This document shows, one piece after another, positions 22,035 to 33,602 of a stretch of DNA of 64,000 nucleotides. The translations under genes were made by a program, and so were the position numbers. Source of the DNA: Aspidapion aeneum (lineage: Eukaryota > Arthropoda > Insecta > Coleoptera > Brentidae); assembly GCA_963576565.1 (NCBI GenBank), contig CAUYVT010000095.1, positions 35,345 through 99,344 on the forward strand, given 5' to 3'. Numbering within the stretch: the first letter of the stretch is position 1; every line of letters begins with the position of its first letter. The notes beneath the pieces are model-generated. The model searched no databases and was not told where the DNA came from. It worked only from the letters and a program-made list of their open reading frames with translations.

Positions 22035-23724
22035 CTATAAATTAATTAAAATTAAATAAAACGTTACAAAATTCGTAAATTAATTAAGTTAACTAAGCGA
22101 ATATTCGTAATTATAATTAGTTTTAAACAATTAATATTTGAGCCCTAAAGATGCCTTAGAAATAGGGCTGAAACGTTGGTGCTTTTATATGAGTTTAATC
22201 TTTGCATATAATAATATTTTTTTAAATTTTTTAATTATTAAAAATCTGTCATTGGCATTAATGCATTTTGACCAAAATCTAATTAGATCGTTAAAATGTC
22301 AAACACTATTTTTCCTAAAAGTCTTATGAAAACTGGTTTATCGATTTAGAAGCTATCGTGTTATGAACAAAAAAAAAATACAAACACACACACACACAAA
22401 CAAACGTCACAACATTTTGTTATGATAGATTAAAATACATATAAATAATATATTTTTAGTATTATCTCAAAAAATGTTTTTTGAAAAAGCTTAAGATAAA
22501 ATTTTTTTTTTTTTAATATTAAAATTTTTTTTAAAGAAATGGAAAAGAAAATTTTGAAAAAAAATTAAAATATTTGAAAAAACAAAATTAAAAAAAATTT
22601 TTTTTTGGAAAATACTAAAAAGAAAATTCCGAAAATGGATTTATAATCCTTATAATCAAGTTAATTTATTCAAGGTTAGTGATATTTTTTTTCAATTTTT
22701 TTTTATTTTTTTTACCAAATTTTTTTTATTTTTATAATTTTTTTCTAAATTTTTTTTATTTTTCAAGATGAAATATACTTTTTAATATTTTAAACGTAAA
22801 AAAAAACTTTTTTTAAAAATTTTCTTCGCCAAATTTTTTATTTTTCTTATTTTTTTTTTATTTTTATTTTCTTTTTAATTTTTTTTTTTAAATTTGCCTT
22901 TTTATTTCTTTAAAATTATTTCGAAATTTTTTTTTCAACTTTTTATATTTTACTTTCGTATCTTTCCTAAAAAATTTTTTTTGATATTATGCTAAAAATA
23001 TATTATTTGGATGTATTTTGATTTATTCTGGCAAATTGTCGTGACGTCTGTTTGTGTATGTGTGTGTATTTTTTTTCTGTCTGTAACACAATAGCTTCTA
23101 AATTGGTAAACCGATTTTCATAAGAAAAATAATTTTAATTCATTAATGCTAAAAATAATTTTTTAATAATTAAAAAATTAAAAAAATGTTAATTTTTTAA
23201 TGAAATATCGCATTAATATGAGGTTTTCGAAATATAGTAGACTACATTTGATTTAATAATTCGTGTTACCAAAAACTTCGCAAAAGTTTTAGGTTTTGAG
23301 ATATTTATCAAAAACTTTTTTCAAAGCAAATTATTATAACTTCACTTAAAATGTGCTAATATGCTAGCTACAAAGGTCAAATCTGTTATAAATCCATTTT
23401 TGGAATTTTTTTTTTAGTATTTTTTTTCCAAAAAAAAAATTCTTTTATTTTGTTTTTTCAAATTTTTTAATTTTTTTTCAAAATTTTCTTTTCCATTTTT
23501 TTAAAAAAAAATTTATATTTAAAAAAAAAATAATTTTTACAAAAACATAATTTTGATGCAAAAAAAATACGTACATGACAATTGGTCTTAATTTAGCCGA
23601 ATCTTAAATATCGTAGAAATAAAGGGGTAGACTACCCTGGAGAAACAACCGGTATAGTTACTATAATTCCTCTAAAATTTAAATCAACTATCCTCAAATA
23701 ATGGTTTTTATTTTAATTTATTAG

Positions 23725-24265
23725 AAAGATATGGCCACCACAGTTGACATTATCCTGAATTTGGAATTCATTATAACTTTGGCTGCGTGATTATCCGAGT
23801 CTATTGTTTTTGTTGCATCCAAAACGGAAAACGAAAGTACAGAGAACGGTGAACGTTTAGGGGTATTCAAATGAAAATAAGGCGAAACTTACTCTCAAAC
23901 TTTATTGATAATTGGACTTGGCATTTGCAATCCTGAATTCGTAATTTATTGTAGCTTTGGCTGTTTTAGGGTATTCGAATGAAAATAAAGTAAAACATAT
24001 GCCTTTAAAGTAAATTGTTAACCATAATTTAATTGGCATTTGTAATGTTAAATTTGGAATTTATTCTAGCTTTGACTGTATGATTAGCCGGATCCATTAT
24101 TGTTTCGGTTGCGTTTAAAATGGAAAACAAACCTACAAAGACGCCGATAATTGACAGCGGTATTTAAATAAAAAAAAAGGCCAAAAGAAATTTATTGTAG
24201 CCTTGGTTATTTGATTAGCGAATTCATTGTCGTTTCTGTTGTGTCCAAAATGGAAAATGAAATTA
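23725..24265 (-). pseudogene. Degenerate tandem copies of a beta-glucuronidase exon, unit 2
   Basis: These match the four damaged exon copies of unit 1 one for one, with the same truncations. The local amplification therefore came before the 2.5-kb duplication. Confidence 0.68.
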
Positions 24266-24320
24266 CAAAAACCGCTGATTATTTCAACATTTGCTGAGAG
24301 GAAAACCAGATTAAACCTAC

Positions 24321-24529
24321 CCTTAAAGTATATTGATAACCAGGATTTTCGTTCATCAGATATGGCCACCATAGGTTAACATTTGCTATGCTGAATTGGA
24401 AATTTATTAAAGCACTGGCTGTATGATTAGCTGATTCCACTGTTTTTTCAGTTGCGTCCAAAACAGAAATGTCAATAACGTGTTTGCCTAGGTTTGATCC
24501 TCCGATTGAGACATTAAATGATTCGACTC
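24321..24529 (-). pseudogene. Beta-glucuronidase (GH2) internal exon, copy 2
   Basis: Again 209 bp between acceptor TTATAG and a donor, here GTAGGT instead of GTAAGT. The peptide is open and differs from copy 1 at a few residues (GKHVIDI, ALINFQFSIANVN) while keeping LWWPYLMNENPGYQYTL. It lies ~230 bp downstream, on the minus strand, of the preceding exon and is in phase with it. Conserved frame and splice sites suggest recent functional ancestry. Confidence 0.75.
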
Positions 24530-24761
24530 CTATAAATTAATTAAAATTAAATAAAACGTTACAAAATTCGTAAATTAATTAAGTTAACTAAGCGGATATT
24601 TGTAATTATAATTAGTTTTAAACAATTAATATTTGAGCCCTAAAGATGCCTTAGAAATAGGGCTGAAACGTTGGTGCTTTTATATGAGTCTAATCTTTGC
24701 ATAATATAAATATAAAAATATTGGAGAGAAATTGGAAAAAATTAGAAAAACACTGACTAAC

Positions 24762-24895
24762 CTGTTGTCTTGCTAACTGTTGTTGATATTGATATATCGT
24801 CACCATACACCTGATTTGTTGCATAAATAACTACTGGTCTGTCAATTCCAGCATATACGTAGTATTCAAAAGTAGTAGTAAGTCTTTTTCTCATA
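24762..24895 (-). pseudogene. Beta-glucuronidase (GH2) exon preceding the duplicated exon
   Basis: The minus strand has acceptor TTTTTAG and donor GTTAGT around 134 bp reading RLTTTFEYYVYAGIDRPVVI and YGDDISISTTVSKTT. The pattern FxYxYAGIxRPVxIY ... DDIxxxTTV is the conserved stretch just before the previous exon's region in animal beta-glucuronidases. It ends in phase 1 and the next exon supplies the remaining two bases, so the two would splice in frame. Only one copy is present, unlike its neighbour. No further exons were recognised up to 25.7 kb. Confidence 0.75.
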
Positions 24896-25690
24896 CTAAA
24901 AATTTTGTTCTTTTTATTAAAATGTCATGTTTTATCATCACATATTGTAACATAGATATACCGAGTGGTCAAAAATGTGTGTTGATAACTTTTTGGGTAA
25001 TATTTGAACAATTATAAAAAACAAACCATTAGTTATCAGAAAAGAGATTTTTATCAAAATATCCCGCTATATTGTTTTTAAAGAATGAGTTTTTTAATTT
25101 CGATTTTTATGTGTTATCAGCAAAAACCTTTTTAGTCTGAATTTCGCGGTTAATATTTATTTGATGATAAATTCTTTAATTTTTAAGCAATGTACATAAT
25201 GCAACAAATAGTGATCCTGGTCTGATAAACCGTGCTAATAAGAAGAAAGAAAATAATTTCACCACTTTAAAGTTTAAGATAAGAAACAAAATTGCAATTT
25301 TTTTATTAAATGAAGAAAACCATATTTTTATTATAAAAAATTATTCTGAAAAAAAAATTATCTTGATGTTTTATTTGTTTGAGTCTCAAACAGTTAGTAT
25401 CGAAATTTCCCACAACTATGGCTCATATTTTTTTACAGTAATTTCATAGTTTAAGCCTATTTTTGGCCAGAAATATTTTTAAATGGGGTAGTAGAACTGG
25501 TGGTACATTCTTGGACATCGAATTGCCCAACAATGGTCCATTCACATATTTTCTACTATATAGTCTAGCATTTTGAAGCACAACAATAATTATTTAGAAC
25601 TCAAATTTAGAAAAATGTTGTCTCTTAGTATTGTACTAACCAAAATTTTGCCAATAAACAGTAAAAAAATAAATTCAACATTATGACTTA
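24896..25690. other. AT-rich sequence, no gene recognised
   Basis: No open frame with a known motif. It could be intron or intergenic sequence of the beta-glucuronidase fragment. Confidence 0.5.
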
Positions 25691-26340
25691 TATTTCGTAA
25701 TTTGATTTTAAAAACAGCTTTTTTTGAGAAAATAAAAATGCAAAACAAAAAAAAAATTCAAAAAATTAAAATTTTTAGAAAAAAAAATATAAAAAAAAAA
25801 TTAAAAAAAATTATTTTTGGAAAAATTTAATTTTTTTTAACTTGTGATGAAAAAATTTTTACTAAAAAAATACTGAAAAAAAAAGTTAAAAAAAAAATAT
25901 AATTTTGAAAAAAAAAAAAAAAAAATTTTTTTAGAAAAATAACATTTTTTTTTAATGTAAAAAAAAATATTAAAAAAAAAAAATAATATACAAAATTTTT
26001 TTGAAATTTTTTTTTATTTTTTTTAAATTTTATTTGAAAAAATTGGGACAAAAAAAATGTTATCAAAAAAATACTAAAAAAAAAAATTATAATTTTTTAA
26101 AAAATTAAGAAAAAAAATTAAAAAGAAAAATTAAAAAAAAAAAAATAAAAAAAAAAAATAATTTTTAAATAATTTATAAAAAATTTTTTTTACTTTACGG
26201 ATTGAAAAAAATTTTAACAAAAAATACTGGAAAAAAAAAAATTTTGGAAAAAAAAATATTAGGAAACAAAAAAATTTTGGAAAAAAAAATTTTAAGAAAA
26301 AAAAAAATTTAGAAAAAAATTTTTTTTTTCTAAAAATAAT
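25691..26340. repeat. A/T low-complexity tract
   Basis: Runs of A and T broken by single other bases, e.g. repeated GAAAAAAAAATT-like blocks. Apparent open frames here are Phe/Lys runs with no meaning. Confidence 0.8.
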
Positions 26341-26430
26341 TTGCAAAAATTTTTTTTTACTTTATGGATTCAAAAAAATTCAATTTAATCAAAAACTAAT
26401 TTACTTAAAAAAGCTACAATAGACCTATTA

Positions 26431-26565
26431 GTTTGGTTTGGTTTGGTTCGGTTCGATTTAGTTCGGTTCGGTTTAATTCAATTCAGTTTGGTTTGGTTTG
26501 GTTCGGTAAGGTTCAGTTCAGTTCAGTTCGGTTTGGTTTGGTTTGGTTTAGTTCAGTTCGATTCA
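26431..26565. repeat. GGTTY/GGTTT pentamer tract
   Basis: Interrupted repeats of GGTTT, GGTTC, AGTTC and GATTC. Related tracts lie at 29469, 32665, 35685, 39029, 60499 and 62150-62770. Confidence 0.8.
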
Positions 26566-26639
26566 TATATACTTAAAAAGTCACAATAGACCCATTAGTA
26601 GTTGTAATATAAAAACTTAATCAAAAACTACTGACACTT

Positions 26640-27380
26640 ATTTTTTATATTCTTGAGAATTAATGAATATATTGTCAATACATGATCGTTTGTTTTTATT
26701 TGGTCTAGTTACTTCAAATATTGTCTGCTCATAATTATATGAGGTCAAGAGCTCTAGGATTTTGTTCCTTTTTTGACATTCCTCTCTTTTCAGAGTTTCG
26801 ATTTCCCTTCAAAAATTTATATTAAAGTCCTTTCCCAACATTACCTATATTTTTCATGTACTTTTCTGATCAAAATCTCAAAGAGATCATAGAAAATGTC
26901 AAAGACTCCCAGACATGATCGATAAATACAAAAAATTACCATTTTTTTAGTCTTACTTATTGCTGTACATAATTCAAAGTGTCCTTCTAAATTGTAGTCA
27001 TTAAAAATATCTAGTTCTTGAAAATCATGCACATCCCTTTGAGAATAAATTAATACACCCCCTCTCTTCTTGTATTTTCTAGAAAATGTTGATACCAAGT
27101 TGTATCCCTCAACATTGCAGATATTTTCTTCCCCTGGCTGCAATCAGTGCTCAGATATACATACTATTTCTGGTTTGTTTCTTGAAGTCTCGAAGAAAGC
27201 TTCAAGATTTCCGAGAGCTGTTTTGATGCCCCTTATATTTTGGTGAAAGATTGTAAATTCACTATGCTTGTTTTCCCATGTTCTATTTACTTTCTTTATT
27301 GATGTACTTTGAGTAGGCATCAATGTGTGCACATCTCTAGCACTGTGTTGAAAAGTATGTAGGGCATCATCCTGTATCAT
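26640..27380 (-). pseudogene. LINE ORF2 fragment: endonuclease domain only, copy A
   Basis: The minus strand encodes an EEP/APE-type endonuclease that would nick target DNA for retrotransposition. Visible are TIFHQNIRGIKTALGNLE, ..EIVCISEH, GYNLVSTFSR, RGGVLIYS and IYRS. After a -1/+1 frame change near 26841, KDFNINF and SYNYEQTIFEVTRP follow, then IDNIFIN. One TGA replaces the Trp codon of SEHW at ~27144. The frame starts by overlapping the ORF1 stop by 14 nt. No reverse transcriptase follows: similarity ends at ~26640 in the GGTTY-flanked repeat. The clade looks CR1/L2-like from the ORF1 type. Confidence 0.8.
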
Positions 27381-28227
27381 AGTGTTTTGTAGGTCGAAAA
27401 AAACAATGCTGGTTTAGATATCTCAAGGGCTCTGGCTTTATTTGTTTTGAATTGTTTTGGATTTTCATCCTTTCATTTACAGGAGTTAATGATCTGCTTA
27501 TGTCTTTAGCCTCAAAAGAATCTCTACAATATAGCTTGCATAATGTTGGTCTTTCTATTGTCATATTTTGAAATATGGTGATCTTGAGGTTTGGAGAGAT
27601 GGGTTGTCGAAGCTTTTCTAGTCGTTCCAAAATCTTCACATTTTCTCTAACATAGCTGAGCTCTTTGTTGAGGGATGTTCCAATATTTATCTGTTTTTGT
27701 TTAATTTTTTGAAAAATATACTCTTTATTTAGATGCAGGAAAAGTTGTCTTCGACTGTTTACATCCCAGCATATGTCATATGACATTATATTTTGTGGAA
27801 AGACAATTCCAGCAACATCAATGAAACTTGCTTTAGTGGCTTCCAATGCTCTTTTTAGTATAGCATTTTGTTTTAAAATAAAACGATTTAGAACTGGCCT
27901 ATTTTTGCTTAAAGGACAGCTTACTATTATTAAATGTGTATGTAAAGTATTGTTTACTATTTGATGGAGCAGGTTGAGATCAATATTTTGATTTTTTAAA
28001 GCATTTTGTGGGCCACAGAATAATATCATTTTATCATTTGAGTCAAGTTTTTCTGCTCGGAGCAAAGCATTCTGCATCACCTCATTAAATGAACAGTTTT
28101 TCAGATATTGGTTGTTTATATCAAAATTTCCATCCGTGAATTTCTTACTCCAATTGATACTTCCCTTCAGAAAACTATTTGAAATCAATAGTAGGTGGGA
28201 TTTTTTCTTGTAAGTAGAAATTTGCAC
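27367..28227 (-). pseudogene. LINE ORF1, esterase-like part, copy A
   Basis: A 286-residue frame on the minus strand (LLISNSFLKGSINW, MILFCGPQNALKN, LIIVSCPLSKNRPVLNRF). The spacing of an N-terminal Ser block, GPQN and a late conserved block resembles the SGNH-type esterase domain found in ORF1 of CR1-like LINEs. The catalytic His is not certain. It lies between the PHD-type finger (28605-28931) and the endonuclease frame. Stops separate it from the PHD part, so ORF1 is broken. Confidence 0.6.
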
Positions 28228-28604
28228 GTTGTTCTGTGCTTACAGTTTTATGGAATGTGCTTTCTCAAGATCAGTCTAGGTCTCGGTCTAGGTTGATCTT
28301 GCAACTTGTATTTTTAGAAGGGTATTTATCAGAAGTATTTCCTCCACCATGTCATCATCTAGCTCTGTTTGGCACATGTTTGCTGGTGATATGATTGGGT
28401 TGATGAAGTTTGTGATGATACTATTTTTTGGAAATAAGTATCTGTTTGCATCATAATGCTTTTGTATTCTATGTTAGTTGTTTGGCACGATTTTTCTACA
28501 TAGTTAATTTTTTGATTGCATAGTGTAGAAAGCTCTTTCTTTGTCCTATTTAAATCTCGCTATAGTAAGAGAACTTGATTTTTGTAGTTTTCTAGTTTAC
28601 AATT

Positions 28605-28931
28605 TCAGTTCTGTTCCATATCAATAGCTTCAGATCTAAAATTTTCCCACTTTTGTTCTTGTTTTCTTATAAATTCATCTTTTTGTTTGACCTCTGTTTC
28701 AAGTTCATTACAAAGGTCTTTCAGATCTTCCAAGTGTTCTACTCCTGCTATTCTTTCTTCGCCTTCCAGTTTGCAATTTAATGAGCAGTAGATTTTATGT
28801 CTATCTACATGGGTCCAGTTTCTCTGTCTATCCCAGCAGGATTTATGAACAATCACAAAACAATTTATGCAACAGTAAATTTTTATTTCTTGTTGATTGT
28901 GGCATTTATAGTTTCCCATTACCATGGTCAC
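28605..28931 (-). pseudogene. LINE ORF1, PHD-type zinc finger and coiled coil, copy A
   Basis: A 108-residue frame starting MTMVMGNYKC with Cys/His pairs (KCHNQQ, YCCINCFVIVHKSCWD, KIYCSLNC) of a PHD-like finger, then a heptad-rich segment (LEDLKDLCNELETEVKQK). PHD plus coiled coil plus esterase is a known ORF1 layout in CR1/L2-type LINEs. It stops at ...DMEQN, and the ~380 bp before the esterase part contain stops in all frames. Confidence 0.65.
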
Positions 28932-29110
28932 TTTACTTTGTATTCTAAATTAGGTTAGATAATATTCTTTGGATCAGCTGATCGGCAGAAAGAAAACATA
29001 AAACAGCTGATTGTTTGTTATTTTCTCTTCCTATCTTGAAAGCGTAGTTTGTTTTTGTTTTCAACAGCTGATATGGGTCGACGTTGCCTTGTTTGCGCGT
29101 GTATTCATTT
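28932..29110 (-). promoter_or_regulatory. Putative LINE 5' untranslated/promoter region
   Basis: Upstream of the PHD start, three CAGCTGAT motifs (E-box core CAGCTG) occur within ~100 bp (~28976, 29004, 29065). The same arrangement is kept in copy B near 35199-35290. A regulatory role is inference from position. Confidence 0.35.
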
Positions 29111-29389
29111 AGAATGTGAAGTTATGTTTAAAAAAAAAATAATTTTAAATTTTTCCTATTTTTCGTTAAAAGCCACTATTTTCACTAAACTTTTTTCTAT
29201 TTTTGTAGTCCGTCGGTGATGTTTAATAATTTCCCGAGTACTTCGCAATTTTTCTTACTGTTTTTTGGCTTTTTTTTTACGATTTTCTGTCAATGAAAAA
29301 TGTTGACGTGGTTGCCGATCAATGTTGCCGCATTTTTTTGAATATTTAAAAAAGCCACAATACAATATTTTATATTTAAAAAAGCCACA

Positions 29390-29600
29390 ATACAATACTT
29401 TATGGATTCAAAAAAATTCAATTTAATCAAAAACTAATTTGCTTAAGAAAGCCACAATAAACCAATTAGTTCAGTTTAGTTTGGTTTGGTTCGATTTGAT
29501 TCGGTTCGGTTCATATATACTTAAAAAAGCTACAATAAACCCATTAGTGGTCGTAATGGAGAGGCTTAATCAAAAATTACGAACACTTATTTTTTAAAAT
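29390..29600. repeat. Second GGTTY-bearing flank of the LINE fragment, copy A
   Basis: CTTTATGGATTCAAAAAAA, a LINE-side GGTTY tract (29469-29515) and TATATACTT repeat the sequence at 26355-26640 in the same orientation. The LINE fragment is thus bracketed by direct repeats. Confidence 0.75.
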
Positions 29601-31456
29601 ATCAAAATGATACTTATATCTAATACACTTAAAAAAGTCACAATAGACCCATTGGTGGTTGTACTGGAAAAGTTATAAGATCCATTCACATATAAATCAT
29701 CATTATTATCAATAAACTTAAAAGTTATTAAGTACAAACTTCCCTAAACATGAAATAACCTCAACGGTTAAAAAAATTTCAATCCAATTCAACTGTGGAA
29801 ACATTTATTTTTGAGACAATCAAACATAATAGATATTATATATAGCTAATACACTAAAAAAAAGTCAAATTTGAGACAAAAGTCAATTGAGAGGTTTCTG
29901 TGAATATGAAATGGTCTTAACGGTTTCAAAAAAATTCAATCTAGTCAAACTACTAACACTTATTTTAATACTAAATACGAATTTCCTTGAACATAAAATA
30001 ATATTAATGGTTTAAAAAATATTAACTTAATCCAGTATCGGAAAAAAATTCAAAGATTTCTTCAAGTATGAAATGGTCCAATGCTTTAAAAAAAATCAAG
30101 TTAATCAAACTATAGACACTTATTTTTAAAATTTGTTCCTTTTCAATCTATGAATCTAACTTTATAACATAACATATAAAAAAAACTGGCTTATAACATA
30201 ACATAACTTTTATGTGCAAATAATAAGCTTAAAAACTGTAAAATCCCTTATAATTTCCTTGCTTTTATTGATAGGACGCCATAATACGTTATGGCGTATT
30301 ACATGTTAAAAAAGTATCATAGAATAAACGTCGAAAAATGGCAAAAATTGATTAATTCAATAAATAAATCACTCATTATTCAATCAATCAACGTTAAAGC
30401 TAAAAATTGAATCATTTATCAATACCTAAAAGTCATTTTTAACGCTAAAATTCTTTAAAAAACTTTTTGTCTCTTACCTAAGCGTTCTTTTCGCCTTGAT
30501 GGCGCTTTATTGTGTAAAATGAGATTAAATGGCGTCATCCTCCCCAAAAATGTCAAAATTGACATTCCAGCGGAAACGGAAATAGAGACTGATGCATCAT
30601 GGGAAATTAAGAACAATTTTTTATTTATTTACGTATAATTTCTAATATATTGATTTAATTAAAAAATAATACATAGCAAAGTTGTTTAGAATTAATAGGC
30701 CTTTCTTTTGTATATTATAAAAATATGTAATTTTTTTATAGAAAAAAGTTATTTATATTTAAATTCAAAACTTTATATAAATATGATGTTTTTTTTGTCA
30801 TTTTAGTTAATAACTTTTTTATAAATTACTTTAATAAAATGAACTAATGAGCATAATTGTTGAGAAATAAACACTCTTTTATAAAAATTATTAAAATTTA
30901 TCATATCTTATCATGTAACGAAAATGTATGTTTTTAATTATCAAAAATATAATTCATAAAAATTAAAAAATGTTGTATTTTTTTTACATTTCATCAAATA
31001 ACTTTTTTTAGGTTCATTTTAGAAAAATAATGTAAATTATGAAATTGTTAAGAAATAAATGCTGATTTTTTTCTATATTTCATTTATGATGATATCTTAT
31101 CGCTTGTCATAATTATAATTAATTAAACATGACCAAAGAAAAAATAATGCATTATCGAAAATTAATGGCAAATTTTTAGTTATTTATGTATAGTTTTAAA
31201 AATATTATTTGAATTAAAAAAAAAATCAAAACAAAGTTATTTAGAATTAATTGACTTTTCTTTTTTAAGTTATAAAAATATTTTATTTTATTACTAAAAA
31301 AAGTTATTAAAGTTTAAAATTAAAACTTTGTATAAATAACATGTTTTTTTTCATATTTTAATCGATAACTTTTTTACCAATTATTTTAGAAAAATGATTT
31401 AATCAACAAAATTGTTTAAAAATAAACTCTATTTTATAAAAATTAATAACATTTCT
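29601..31456. other. AT-rich non-coding tail of unit A
   Basis: No coding region. It includes a short inverted repeat (CGCCATAA-TACG-TTATGGCG, ~30277) that recurs in all three copies of the unit. The stretch 29880-30220 recurs again at 31661-32000. Confidence 0.7.
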
Positions 31457-31470
31457 CTTAACTTGTCATA

Positions 31471-31630
31471 CTGTTGGGTACTGTCATGTACTGTTGGGTC
31501 CTGTTGTGTACTGTTTGGTCCTGTTGAGTACTGTTAAGTACTGTCGAGTACTGTTGGATCCTGTTGAGTACTATCGTGTACTGTCGAGTACTGTTGGGTC
31601 CTGTCGTGGTACTGTCGGGTCCTGTTATGA
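31471..31630. repeat. 11-bp minisatellite (GTACTGTTGGG type)
   Basis: About fifteen copies of an 11-bp unit, GTACTGTYGRG or GTCCTGTTGRG. It is absent from copy B, where the corresponding sequence at ~37686 continues uninterrupted. Confidence 0.85.
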
Positions 31631-31660
31631 AATTTGTACAGTACTGTTGAAAGCTGATGA

Positions 31661-32010
31661 CCCCTCTGACAAAAATCAATTGAGATATTTCTGTGAATAT
31701 GAAATGATCTTAACGGTTTCAAAAAAATTCAATCTAGTTAAACTACTAACACTTATTTTAATACTAAATACGAACTTCCCTGAACATAAAATAATATTAA
31801 TGGTTTAGAAAATATCAACTTAATCCAGTATCGGGAAAAAATTCAAAGATTTGTTCAAGTATGAAATGGTCCAACGGTTTAAAAAAAATCAATTTAATCA
31901 ATTTATAGACACTTATTTTTAAAATTTGTTCCTTTTTAATCTATGAATCTAACTCTATAACATAAGATATAAAAAAAAATGGCTTATAACATAACATAAT
32001 TTTTATGTGC
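31661..32010. repeat. Partial repeat of the unit tail
   Basis: Matches 29880-30220 and 36110-36430 (CAATTGAGATATTTCTGTG onward). It places a fragment of the same unit after the minisatellite. Confidence 0.75.
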
Positions 32011-32025
32011 AAATAATAAATTTAA

Positions 32026-32576
32026 AAACCAAACCGAACCAAACTGAACCGAACCAAAAAATTTTTTTTTTAAATTTTTTTCCAGTATTTTTTTGATCAA
32101 ATTTTTTTTGTCACAATTTTTCCAAATATATTTATTTAAAAAAAATAAAAAAATTTCCAATTTTTTTTTTCAAAATTTTTTTAAAAAATTAAAAAAAAAA
32201 AATAAAAAAAAAATGTGAAATTTTTTTTAATTTTTTTAAAATTTTATTTGAAAAAATAAAAAAAAAAAATACAAAAAAAAATTTTTTTTTAATAATTTAT
32301 AAAAATTTTTTTTTTACTTTAGGGATTCAAAAAAATTTTAACAAAAAAATACTGAAAAAAAAAAAAATTTTGGAAAAAAAAATTTGAAAAAAAAAAAAAT
32401 TGAAAAAAATTAAAAAAAAAAATTTTTTGTTTAAAGGAAAAAAAAAAAATTCAATTCAAAAAAATTTTAACAAAAAAATACTGGAAAAAAAAATTTAAAA
32501 AAAAAAAAAATTTAGGAAAAAATAATTTTGAGAAAAAAAAAAAATTTAAAAAAAAAAAATTTTTTCTAAAAATAAT
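32026..32576. repeat. A/T low-complexity tract with a short CCGAACC run
   Basis: Begins with AAACCAAACCGAACC, the reverse orientation of the GGTTY tracts, then long A and T runs. No gene. Confidence 0.7.
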
Positions 32577-32861
32577 TTGCAAAAATTTTTTTTTACTTTA
32601 TGGATTCAAAAAAATTCAATTTAATCAAAAACTAATTCACTTAAAAAAGCTACAATAGACCTATTAGTTTGGTTTGGTTTGGTTTGGTTTGGTTCGGTTC
32701 GGTTTAGTTCAATTCAATTCGGTTTGGTTCGGTTAGGTTCAGTTCAGTTCAGTTCGGTTCAGTTTGGTTTGGTTCAGTTCGATTCATATATACTTAAAAA
32801 AGTCACAATAGACCCATTAGTAGTCGTAATATAAAAACTTAATCAAAAACTACTGACACTT

Positions 32862-33602
32862 ATTTTTTATATTCTTGAGAATTAATGAATATATTGTCAA
32901 TACATGATCGTTTGTTTTTATTTGGTCTAGTTACTTCAAATATTGTCTGCTCATAATTATATGAGGTCAAAAGCTCTAGGATTTTGTTCCTTTTTTGACA
33001 TTCCTCTCTTTTCAGAGTTTCGATTTCCCTTCAAAAATTTATATTAAAGTCCCTTCCCAACATTACCTATATTTTTCATATACTTTTCGGATCAAAATCT
33101 CAAAGAGATCATAGAAAATGTCAAAGACTCCCAGACATGATCGATAAATACAAAAAATTACCATTTTTTTAGTCTTACTTATTGCTGTACATAATTCAAA
33201 GTGTCCTTCTAAATTGTAGTCATTAAAAATATCTAGTTCTTGAAAATCATGCACATCCCTTCGAGAATAAATTAATACACCCCCTCTCTTCTTGTATTTT
33301 CTAGAAAATGTTGATACCAAGTTGTATCCCTCAACATTGCAGATATTTTCTTGCCCTGGCTGCAATCAGTGCTCAGATATACATACTATTTCTGGTTTGT
33401 TTCTTGAAGTCTCGAAGAAAGCTTCAAAATTTCCGAGAGCTGTTTTAATGCCCCTTATATTTTGGTGAAAGATTGTAAATTCACTATGCTTGTTTTCCCA
33501 TGTTCTATTTACTTTTTTTATTGATGTACTTTGAGTAGGCATCAATGTGTGCACATCTCTAGCACTGTGTTGAAAAGTATGTAGGGCACCATCCTGTATC
33601 AT
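32862..33602 (-). pseudogene. LINE ORF2 fragment: endonuclease domain only, copy B
   Basis: Same extent and same damage as copy A: TGA in place of the SEHW Trp codon (~33366), the frame change near 33063 and the end after IDNIFIN. The shared lesions show that the LINE was already dead when the unit was duplicated. Confidence 0.8.

Larger units (their letters stand above)
19685..22205. repeat. 2.5-kb tandem duplication, unit 1
   Basis: The sequence from AAAAATCTGTCATTGGC (19701) to GGCTGAAACGTTGGTGC (~22168) is repeated from 22240 to ~24661 in the same orientation and order. The period is ~2.5 kb. Each unit carries most of the fold-back and the beta-glucuronidase exon array. Confidence 0.85.
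22206..24705. repeat. 2.5-kb tandem duplication, unit 2
   Basis: Second copy of the 19685-22205 unit, including the fold-back arms (right arm ~22930-23405) and the exon array. Differences are scattered substitutions and small indels in A/T runs. The unit is ~2,500 bp. Confidence 0.85.
26341..31456. repeat. 6.2-kb duplicated unit, copy A
   Basis: From TTGCAAAAATTTTTTTTTAC through the GGTTY tract, LINE fragment, second GGTTY tract and AT-rich tail, this matches 32577-37686 in order and orientation at very high identity. The offset is ~6,222-6,236 bp. Copy A is followed by an 11-bp minisatellite that copy B lacks. Confidence 0.9.

Noticed and set aside
25480..25570. Further beta-glucuronidase exon
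   Set aside because: A short open stretch exists but its peptide does not resemble the expected N-terminal part and splice sites are not convincing.
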